A program made the translations under genes and the position numbers. The notes below the pieces were generated by a model. The model saw only the letters and a list, made by a program, of their open reading frames with translations. It had not been told where the DNA came from and did no database searches. 64,000 nt of DNA from Candidatus Rifleibacteriota bacterium (GTDB lineage Bacteria > Muiribacteriota > Ozemobacteria > Ozemobacterales > Ozemobacteraceae): assembly GCA_012517355.1 (NCBI GenBank), contig JAAYVD010000025.1:1-64000 (forward strand). Direction: 5' to 3'. Below are positions 1 to 6,870 of the stretch, one piece after another (position 1 is the first letter of the stretch; the number at the start of each line of letters is the position of its first letter).

Positions 1-132
1 CGCCGCGATGATCGTTCCCATGCCGACCACCGCCTCCCGCCGGCCTCGGGCCCGCATCCCCACCCCCCACCTCTTGTTGGCGGGCCGGGCCTGGACCGCG
101 CGGGCCATGATCACGCGGAAGCCCCGGAGGAG
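1..132. other. left edge, open in two frames
   Basis: This stretch is open in two plus-strand frames. In the rlmB frame it reads Asp/His/Pro-rich codons ending in a Glu-Glu-Leu-Ile join that resembles the usual entry into RlmB, so it could be an N-terminal extension starting outside the window. In the next frame nearly every codon ends in G or C, and that frame stops with a TGA at 134-136 that overlaps the TTG used here as the rlmB start. That would be the tail of an upstream gene. I cannot decide between the two. Confidence 0.35.
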
Positions 133-879
133 TTGATCATCGCCGGCCGCCACGAGGTGCAGGCGGCCCTCGACAGCCCCACCGCACCCGAGACCGTCTT
201 CCTGGCCGCCTCCGCCCACGGGCCGGCCATCGAGGCGATCCGCGCCACCGCCAGCCGCCGGCAGGTCAAGGTGCAGATGCTGGAACCGGCCTTGTTCCGC
301 CGGCGGTTCGGCGAGGACGCGCAGGGCGTGGCCGCCCGGGCGGGCGCCTTCGCCTACGCCGACCTCGAAACCCTCCTCGCCGGCCTGCCCCCGACCGGGC
401 CGGTGATCCTGCTGGCCCTGCACCAGGTCGAGGACCCGCGCAACCTGGGGGCGATCGTCCGCACCGCCGAGGTGGCCGGCGTGGCGGGGCTGCTCATCCC
501 CAAGCACCGCGCCGCGGGCATGACCGGTGGGGCGCTGCGCACCGCACAGGGGGCGGCCGCCTGGCTGCCCGTGGCCCGGGTCACCAACCTGGCCCAGGCC
601 CTCGAAACCCTCAAGGGGAAAGGCTTCTGGGTCTTCGGCCTGGAGGCCGGGGTCCCGACCCGCTACGACCAGGCCTCGTACCCCGACCGCCTGGTGCTGG
701 TGGCGGGTGGCGAGGACGCGGGGCTGGGCCGGCTGGTGGCCGACCGGTGCGACCAGCTGGTCGCCATCCCCGTCCGGGGCCGCACCAGCTCGCTGAACGT
801 CTCGGTCAGTACAGCGGTGGTCCTCTTCGAAATCCTTCGTCAACAGGGATTCCCAGGAACGCCCCCGAAAATTTCTTGA
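133..879 (+). CDS. rlmB: 23S rRNA (guanosine-2'-O-)-methyltransferase RlmB
   Basis: SpoU/TrmH-family SAM-dependent methyltransferase, 248 residues, the usual RlmB length. In characterised members it 2'-O-methylates G2251 in the peptidyl-transferase loop of 23S rRNA. The N-terminal substrate-binding domain begins with the family-like IIAGRHEVQAAL. The C-terminal knotted SPOUT domain shows motif 1 (VEDPRNLGAIVRTAE, about residues 100-114), motif 2 (LVLVAGGEDAGLG) and motif 3 (IPVRGRTSSLNVSVSTAVV). The start used is TTG at 133 with GGAGG almost touching it, so an earlier start outside the window is possible. It ends just before the strong promoter of the tRNA-tuf operon and is not part of that operon. 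Confidence 0.9.
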   Translation: MIIAGRHEVQAALDSPTAPETVFLAASAHGPAIEAIRATASRRQVKVQMLEPALFRRRFGEDAQGVAARAGAFAYADLETLLAGLPPTGPVILLALHQVEDPRNLGAIVRTAEVAGVAGLLIPKHRAAGMTGGALRTAQGAAAWLPVARVTNLAQALETLKGKGFWVFGLEAGVPTRYDQASYPDRLVLVAGGEDAGLGRLVADRCDQLVAIPVRGRTSSLNVSVSTAVVLFEILRQQGFPGTPPKIS

Positions 880-887
880 ATCTCCGG

Positions 888-916
888 TTGACTTTCCCCA
901 ACCCCTGCTCTATAAT
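888..916 (+). promoter_or_regulatory. strong sigma70 promoter of tRNA-tuf operon
   Basis: TTGACT (888-893), exactly 17 bp, then a perfect TATAAT (911-916). Transcription should begin near 923, about 50 bp before the first tRNA. It is the best promoter match in the window and fits a stable-RNA/translation operon. Confidence 0.9.
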
Positions 917-975
917 GACCAAACACCGTTGGTCGGTACCGTTCTTTTGCAATTCGATCGTTTTGATGACAGGGC

Positions 976-1048
976 GCCGGCGTAGCTCAATTGGCAGAGC
1001 AGCTGATTTGTAATCAGCAGGTTGCGGGTTCGAGTCCCTTCGCCGGCT
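976..1048 (+). tRNA. tRNA-Thr (UGU)
   Basis: 73-nt cloverleaf with a perfect 7-bp acceptor stem (GCCGGCG with CGCCGGC). The anticodon stem GCTGA/TCAGC closes loop TTTGTAA, giving anticodon TGT at 1009-1011, which reads ACA. The T arm carries GGTTCGAGTCC. CCA is not encoded. First of three tRNAs ahead of tuf. Confidence 0.97.
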
Positions 1049-1062
1049 TATCCGAGAATCGC

Positions 1063-1145
1063 GGAGAGATGCCCGAGTGGCTAAAGGGGGCAGACTGTAA
1101 ATCTGTTGGCGCGAGCCTACGGTGGTTCAAATCCACCTCTCTCCA
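1063..1145 (+). tRNA. tRNA-Tyr (GUA)
   Basis: 83-nt class II tRNA with acceptor GGAGAGA/TCTCTCC. Anticodon GTA is at 1097-1099, and the long variable arm follows, as expected for bacterial tRNA-Tyr. It lies 14 bp after tRNA-Thr(UGU), in the same order as the tRNA-tufB operons of many bacteria. Confidence 0.97.
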
Positions 1146-1151
1146 CATCGT

Positions 1152-1224
1152 GCCCGTGTAGCTCAGTCGGTAGAGCACTTGCATGGTAAGCAAGAGGTCA
1201 CCGGTTCAAATCCGGTCGCGGGCT
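1152..1224 (+). tRNA. tRNA-Thr (GGU)
   Basis: 73-nt cloverleaf with acceptor GCCCGTG/CGCGGGC (one G-T pair). Anticodon stem CTTGC/GCAAG closes loop ATGGTAA, giving GGT at 1185-1187, which reads ACC. It ends 52 bp before tuf. In the well-known enterobacterial order a tRNA-Gly lies between tRNA-Tyr and this tRNA; here only 6 bp separate them. Confidence 0.97.
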
Positions 1225-1276
1225 TTGAAATCAGACCCATCCGATCTCAACATCCAATCGAGGAGGGCCTCCACAA

Positions 1277-2482
<1,206 letters not shown>

Positions 2483-2495
2483 CGTCTGGTAGCGC

Positions 2496-2528
2496 GATGG
2501 GGGCGGGCGCGTCCCGCCCCCATCGTTT
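2496..2528 (+). terminator. tuf 3' hairpin
   Basis: Perfect 12-bp stem (2496-2507 with 2513-2524) and a 5-nt loop, followed by only GTTTCC. The stem is very stable but the U-tract is poor, so it may be a partial terminator or mRNA 3'-end stabiliser separating tuf from rpmG. Confidence 0.6.
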
Positions 2529-2569
2529 CCACCGGTCATCCGTGACCGGCACGTCCTGCGAGGTGTCCC

Positions 2570-2719
2570 ATGCGAGAACAGATCACCCTGGTTTGCACCG
2601 GCTGCAAGCGCAAGAACTACACGTCCATGAAGAACAAGCGCAACGACCCCGACCGCATCGAGCTGAAGAAATACTGCCCCACCGAGCGCAAGCATCTTCC
2701 CCACAAGGAAGGCAAGTGA
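2570..2719 (+). CDS. rpmG: 50S ribosomal protein L33
   Basis: 49-residue basic protein starting [12 protein letters not shown], with the L33 core ([13 protein letters not shown], then LKKYCP). It sits in the usual place between tuf/tRNA-Trp and secE. The first zinc knuckle pair (Cys9, Cys12) is present, but the second has only one Cys (Cys36, in CPTERKH, where C+ forms have CPxC). It therefore looks like a transition between zinc-binding and zinc-free L33. The start ATG follows a GAGGTG-type ribosome site. Confidence 0.93.
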   Translation: MREQITLVCTGCKRKNYTSMKNKRNDPDRIELKKYCPTERKHLPHKEGK

Positions 2720-2744
2720 TTCAGGTGCCGGACAACCCGGCCGA

Positions 2745-2817
2745 AGGCCAGTAGCTCAATTGGCAGAGCACCGGTCTCCAAAACCGGGGGTTAGGGGTTC
2801 GATTCCCTTCTGGCCTG
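2745..2817 (+). tRNA. tRNA-Trp (CCA)
   Basis: 73-nt cloverleaf with acceptor AGGCCAG/CTGGCCT. Anticodon stem CCGGT/ACCGG closes loop CTCCAAA, giving anticodon CCA at 2778-2780. Discriminator G is expected for tRNA-Trp. It lies between rpmG and secE, a widely conserved position. Confidence 0.97.
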
Positions 2818-2857
2818 TTGAAAAGGCACTGCGACAAGCACAACGAACGAGGATGGC

Positions 2858-3085
2858 ATGGACAAGCTGAAAGCCTATTGGCGCGATTTCTCCCGGTATC
2901 TGATGGAAGTCTGGATCGAAGTCCGACCCCAGAAGGGCCGGGTGGTCTGGCCGACGGTCGACAACATCAAGCTGTCGACCAAGGTGGTCATCGTTTCGTC
3001 GCTCGGCATCGGTGTCTTCATCGGCGTTCTCGATATCCTGTTCGGGGAAATCCTGAAGCTCATCATCGGCAAGGGCGCGATTTAA
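2858..3085 (+). CDS. secE: preprotein translocase subunit SecE
   Basis: 75-residue single-span SecE of the short bacterial type. It has an amphipathic N-terminal helix with the conserved RPQKGRVVWPT turn (about residues 23-33), then one transmembrane helix (about 42-62). It clamps the SecY channel in the inner membrane. nusG starts 10 bp downstream, the classic secE-nusG pair. Confidence 0.95.
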   Translation: MDKLKAYWRDFSRYLMEVWIEVRPQKGRVVWPTVDNIKLSTKVVIVSSLGIGVFIGVLDILFGEILKLIIGKGAI

Positions 3086-3095
3086 GGCCGGAACC

Positions 3096-3641
3096 GTGGA
3101 CATCCAGAAAGCAAAGTGGTACGTCATCCACACTCACTCGGGGTCGGAGAACAAGGTCAAGACCAACCTCGAACACCGCACCGAGCTGCTCGGCAAACAG
3201 AACAGCATCTTCCAGGTGCTGGTCCCCACCGAGAGTGCCGAGCGCGTCCAGGATGGTGAACGGGTCACCCAGACCCGCAAGATCTACCCCGGCTACGTCC
3301 TCGTCCAGATGGACCTCGACGACGACACCTGGACGGTGGTGAAAAACACCCCGGGCGTCACCGGGTTCGTCGGCCTGGGCGACAAGCCCACCCCCCTCCA
3401 GGAAAAAGAGGTGCAGAACGTGTTGCGCGCCGCGGGCATCGGCCCCCAGCGCTCGGCCGCGATGACCCCCATCGGGTTCACCGAAGGCCAGAAGGTCAAG
3501 ATCATCGACGGTCCCTTCACCGATTTCATCGGCGAGATCAAGGAGATCAACCAGGAGAAGCGCAAAGCCAAGGTCCTGGTCTTCATTTTCGGCCGCGATA
3601 CCGCCATCGAGGTCGATCTCATCCAGTTGGAAGAAGCCTGA
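3096..3641 (+). CDS. nusG: transcription termination/antitermination factor NusG
   Basis: 181 residues, the canonical length. The NGN domain runs from WYVIHTHSGSENKV to about residue 115 and contacts RNA polymerase. A linker leads to the C-terminal KOW domain (EGQKVKIIDGPFTDFIGEI, about 128-146), which binds Rho or ribosomal S10. The start is a GTG at 3096. rplK begins 35 bp later with an AAGGAG site. Confidence 0.97.
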   Translation: MDIQKAKWYVIHTHSGSENKVKTNLEHRTELLGKQNSIFQVLVPTESAERVQDGERVTQTRKIYPGYVLVQMDLDDDTWTVVKNTPGVTGFVGLGDKPTPLQEKEVQNVLRAAGIGPQRSAAMTPIGFTEGQKVKIIDGPFTDFIGEIKEINQEKRKAKVLVFIFGRDTAIEVDLIQLEEA

Positions 3642-3676
3642 GAACGAGCGTTCTCTGATCTGAAGGAGTAGAGCAC

Positions 3677-4105
3677 ATGGCCAAGAAAATCGTAGCGTAT
3701 GTCAAGTTGCAGATTCCCGCCGGCAAGGCGAACCCCGCTCCCCCGGTCGGGCCCGCCCTTGGCCAGCATGGTGTCAACATCATGGACTTCTGCAAGACCT
3801 TCAATTCCCGCACGCAGAAGGAAGGCGACTCCATCATCCCGGTCGTCATCACCATCTTCAGCGACCGGTCCTATTCTTTCATCACCCGCACCCCGCCGGT
3901 CGCCTTCCTGCTGAAGAAGGCCGCCAAGCTCGACAAGGGCAACGCCACCCCCGGCAAGTCCCTGCAGGGCAAGGTGACCATGGCGCAGGTGACCGAGATC
4001 GCCAAGCGCAAGATGCCCGACCTCACCGCCGGCTCCATCGAGGCCGCCGTCAGCATGGTGAAGGGAACGGCCCGCAGCATGGGTCTCGAGGTCATCGAGA
4101 AGTAA
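3677..4105 (+). CDS. rplK: 50S ribosomal protein L11
   Basis: 142 residues, typical length. The N-terminal domain carries the proline-rich stretch [19 protein letters not shown] that binds translation factors and thiostrepton-class drugs. The C-terminal rRNA-binding domain includes [25 protein letters not shown]. Ribosome site AAGGAG is at 3663-3668. It is followed by rplA in the conserved nusG-rplK-rplA order. Confidence 0.98.
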   Translation: MAKKIVAYVKLQIPAGKANPAPPVGPALGQHGVNIMDFCKTFNSRTQKEGDSIIPVVITIFSDRSYSFITRTPPVAFLLKKAAKLDKGNATPGKSLQGKVTMAQVTEIAKRKMPDLTAGSIEAAVSMVKGTARSMGLEVIEK

Positions 4106-4166
4106 CCCTTTGGCCGCCGGTTCCACGGCGGATCATCTTTCGAGAAAGGAGGGAAGCCAGGACAAT

Positions 4167-4886
4167 ATGCCGAGACACTCCAAACGGTTCATCAACCTGA
4201 GCAAGCAGCACGTCGAAGCGGGCAAGCAGTTTTCCATCGAGGAGGCCTTCTCCAAGGTGAAAGCCTGTTCCACCGCCAAGTTCGACGAAACCATCGACTG
4301 CGCGATCCGCACCGGGCTCGACCCCAAGTACGCCGATCAGCAGTTGCGCGGCAGCGTGGTACTCCCCCACGGGATCGGAAAAACCTCCCGCGTGGTCGTC
4401 TTCGCCGCCGGTGAAAAGGCCAAGGAGGCCGAAGCCGCTGGAGCAGACTTCGTTGGTGCCCAGGATCTGGTCACCAAGATCGAAGGAGGCTGGACGGATT
4501 TCGACGCGGCGGTCGCCACCCCCGACATGATGAAATTCGTTGGCAAGCTGGGCCGCATCCTCGGGCCCCGCAACCTGATGCCGAACCCCAAGGTCGGCAC
4601 GGTCACCAACGATATTTCGAAGGCGGTCACCGAACTGAAATCCGGCAAGGTCCAGTACCGCGTCGAGAAGGCTGGTATCATCCACGCGATCCTGGGCAAG
4701 GCTTCCTTTGGTCCCCAGAAGCTGTCCGAGAACTTCAGCATGTTCTTCCAGGCCATCCTGAAGGCCAAACCCTCGGGCGCCAAGGGCACCTACATCAAGT
4801 CCGTCACCGTCAGCTCCACCATGGGGCCCCCCTTCGACATCGACGTGAATGTCGCCCGGGCCGCGGTCGAAAAGACCTCCATCTAG
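4167..4886 (+). CDS. rplA: 50S ribosomal protein L1
   Basis: 239 residues when started at the ATG at 4167, which matches the family better than upstream in-frame codons. AAAGGAGGG lies at 4146-4154. It forms the L1 stalk at the ribosomal E site. Signature stretches are [29 protein letters not shown] and [17 protein letters not shown]. In many bacteria L1 also represses its own operon; no L1 target was examined here. Followed by a 190-bp leader before rplJ. Confidence 0.98.
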   Translation: MPRHSKRFINLSKQHVEAGKQFSIEEAFSKVKACSTAKFDETIDCAIRTGLDPKYADQQLRGSVVLPHGIGKTSRVVVFAAGEKAKEAEAAGADFVGAQDLVTKIEGGWTDFDAAVATPDMMKFVGKLGRILGPRNLMPNPKVGTVTNDISKAVTELKSGKVQYRVEKAGIIHAILGKASFGPQKLSENFSMFFQAILKAKPSGAKGTYIKSVTVSSTMGPPFDIDVNVARAAVEKTSI

Positions 4887-4924
4887 TCCTCTTCACGTCG
4901 TCGGTTCTTCAGTCCTCAGGTCGT

Positions 4925-5010
4925 AGACAGCAGGTCGCGACTCGCGATAATCGGTGGACCCGCCGTTCAGGCGCCGACCATCGGCCTGCCGAGATCGGAA
5001 AGACAACGGT
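4925..5010 (+). ncRNA. L10-leader-like structured RNA
   Basis: The rplA-rplJ gap contains a foldable, gene-free stretch. An outer pairing of GCAGG (4930-4934) with CCTGC (4985-4989) encloses a GC-rich inner arm. Position directly upstream of rplJ and the long-stem design match the ribosomal protein L10 leader, where free L10/L12 complex binds and represses rplJL. Assignment rests on position and hand pairing, not a covariance model. Confidence 0.5.
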
Positions 5011-5017
5011 TCGTCCG

Positions 5018-5048
5018 AAGGTTTCCGGTCTAGGCCGGAAACCTTTTT
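5018..5048 (+). terminator. attenuator ahead of rplJ
   Basis: Perfect 11-bp stem AAGGTTTCCGG (5018-5028) with CCGGAAACCTT (5035-5045), a 6-nt loop and five consecutive T at the 3' side. This is an intrinsic terminator placed 28 bp before the rplJ start, inside the ribosomal protein operon. It is most simply read as the switch of an L10-controlled attenuator. Confidence 0.8.
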
Positions 5049-5076
5049 GTATGACGAAAGGAGGTGAATCACAAGA

Positions 5077-5607
5077 GTGCGAGACATCTCGAAAAAAGAG
5101 CAATACGTCAACGAATTCAAGGCCAAGCTCGAAAAGGCGAAGGTGGTCATCCTCAGCAGCGTCGAGGGCGTCACCGTCGACCAGATGACCCTGGTGCGCA
5201 AGAACCTGCGCCAGAACGGCGACGAGATGCGCGTCGTGAAGAACACCCTGCTCCGGCGGGCGTTCCACGACATGAAAATGGAAGGCCTCGAAAAATTCAT
5301 GACCGGTTCCACGGCCGTGATCTTCGGGTATTCCGACCCCGTCGCCCCCGTCAAGACCCTGTTCGACTTCGCCGAGAAAGCCCAGAAGTTCCAGTTCAAA
5401 GCCGGTCTGCTCGGCGACTCGATGCTCACCGTCAAGCAACTGGAGAATCTCTCCAAGCTTCCCGGGCGCACCCAGCTGCTCAGCATGCTGCTCTCCACCA
5501 TGGTCGGACCCATCCGCAACATGGTGTCGGTCTGCCAGGGCCCCATCCGCAAGCTCGTCTACGCCGTCCAGGCGATCCGCGAGAAGAAGGAAAAGGCCGC
5601 CGCCTGA
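5077..5607 (+). CDS. rplJ: 50S ribosomal protein L10
   Basis: 176 residues, the normal size. It anchors the L7/L12 dimers at the base of the ribosomal stalk. The N-terminal rRNA/L11-binding domain includes FKAKLEKAKVVILSSVEGVTV and RVVKNTLLRRA. The C-terminal helix that binds L12 dimers is at the end (VYAVQAIREKKEKAAA). The GTG start at 5077 is preceded by an excellent AAAGGAGGTGA (5057-5067). Control by the leader and attenuator immediately upstream is likely. Confidence 0.97.
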   Translation: MRDISKKEQYVNEFKAKLEKAKVVILSSVEGVTVDQMTLVRKNLRQNGDEMRVVKNTLLRRAFHDMKMEGLEKFMTGSTAVIFGYSDPVAPVKTLFDFAEKAQKFQFKAGLLGDSMLTVKQLENLSKLPGRTQLLSMLLSTMVGPIRNMVSVCQGPIRKLVYAVQAIREKKEKAAA

Positions 5608-5676
5608 ACCGGGCTTCGTTTCCCGGTTGGTACAAACTCAAATACACTGACATTTTGAAGGAGTTTCAAAAAGACT

Positions 5677-6045
5677 ATGGATAAGACCCAGATCCTCGAA
5701 GCCATCGAGAAAATGACCGTCCTCGAACTGTCCGAGCTCGTCAAGGCGATGGAAGACAAGTTTGGCGTCACCGCCGCCGCCCCCATGGCCATGGCCATGC
5801 CGATGGCCGGCCCCGCCGCCGCCGCCGCCGAGAAGACCGAGTTCGACGTCGTCCTCGAAGCCGCCGGCGCCAACAAGATCAACGTCATCAAGGTCGTGCG
5901 CGAGCTGACCGGCCTGGGCCTGAAGGAAGCCAAGGACCTCGTCGAGGCCGCTCCCAAGCCCGTCAAGGAAGGCATCGCCAAGGCCGACGCCGAGGCCATG
6001 AAGAAGAAGCTCGAAGAGGCCGGCGCCAAGGCCTCCCTCAAGTAA
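5677..6045 (+). CDS. rplL: 50S ribosomal protein L7/L12
   Basis: 122 residues. The N-terminal dimerisation helices ([20 protein letters not shown]) are followed by the flexible Ala-rich hinge. The C-terminal factor-binding domain carries [20 protein letters not shown] and the [11 protein letters not shown] helix. AAGGAG at 5658-5663 precedes the ATG. A strong hairpin follows, and rpoB does not come next, unlike most bacteria. Confidence 0.98.
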   Translation: MDKTQILEAIEKMTVLELSELVKAMEDKFGVTAAAPMAMAMPMAGPAAAAAEKTEFDVVLEAAGANKINVIKVVRELTGLGLKEAKDLVEAAPKPVKEGIAKADAEAMKKKLEEAGAKASLK

Positions 6046-6068
6046 ACCAGCTCTCCCAGCCGGTTTTC

Positions 6069-6105
6069 ACCGCCCCGCCCCGGTCCGCCGGGAGCGGGGC
6101 GGTTC
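6069..6105 (+). terminator. hairpin after rplL
   Basis: ACCGCCCCG (6069-6077) pairs with CGGGGCGGT (6095-6103), with a further small stem in the loop, followed by TTCCCTTT. It would end the tRNA-tuf-rplL unit. The next gene is on the opposite strand. Confidence 0.65.
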
Positions 6106-6119
6106 CCTTTGCCGCCCGG

Positions 6120-6854
6120 TCACCCCCGCCCCAGGCTCCTCAGCCAACGCCAGAGACGGGTCCAGACACCTGCCGGCGGGTTGACCAGGTTCTTCACCAC
6201 CCGCAGGTCCTGCCCTTCCGTCACCAGGGCGAACCCCTTCCAGCTTTCGGCCAGACCCCAGTAGGAAACCCCTTCCTGGTCCCGCTCGAACCACCGGTGG
6301 TGATGACCGAACACCCAGTGTCGCGGCCGCAGGTGGGCGGCGATCTCCCGGCCCCGCGGAAAGCCGGGGGCCCCGTAATGGCCGAACCCGGGGGCATTGG
6401 TCACCCCGATCCCGCGGGGACAATCGTGGCTGAGGATCACATCGACCGACCCCGCCGGATGGGCGAGGCAGGCCTCGATGTCCTGGGGCCTGATCTCGCA
6501 GCCCATCGGAGTGGTCATCGCGTCCATGTAGGCGGCCCCACCCAGGGCCAGGATCCGGACCCCGGCCAGGCAGTGGACGCTGGCCCGCGGCAGGTGGGTG
6601 AAACAGTCACGGTACTGGTCGACCAGGTCGGCGAAAGCGCCGAACTCCTCGTGGTTTCCCTCGAGGAAGGAGACCGGCCGCGCGAACCGCCGCCCCTGCC
6701 GCCGGAAGTAGTCTTGCAGCGTGTGGGCGAACAATCCGAAATCCCCCAGAACCACCACCTGGGTGACCGGACGACCCGTCTCCCGCTCGGCGACCGCGAC
6801 CTGCTCGTCGATGAGGTGATACTGGCAGTGGACGTCGGTGATCAGCAGGAGCAT
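6120..6854 (-). CDS. calcineurin-like metallophosphoesterase
   Basis: 244-residue cytoplasmic metallophosphoesterase. All five metal-ligand motifs are present in order: DVH near the N-terminus (LLITDVHCQYH), GDFG, GNHE (LEGNHEEFG), SHD (ILSHDCPRG) and GHHH (VFGHHHRWF). No signal peptide. The substrate cannot be told from sequence. It is the last gene of a minus-strand series and starts 16 bp after the sensor gene, so it is probably cotranscribed with the symporter genes. It converges on the rplL end. Confidence 0.88.
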   Translation of the reverse strand: MLLLITDVHCQYHLIDEQVAVAERETGRPVTQVVVLGDFGLFAHTLQDYFRRQGRRFARPVSFLEGNHEEFGAFADLVDQYRDCFTHLPRASVHCLAGVRILALGGAAYMDAMTTPMGCEIRPQDIEACLAHPAGSVDVILSHDCPRGIGVTNAPGFGHYGAPGFPRGREIAAHLRPRHWVFGHHHRWFERDQEGVSYWGLAESWKGFALVTEGQDLRVVKNLVNPPAGVWTRLWRWLRSLGRG

Positions 6855-6870
6855 GCGGAAGATCCGGGTC

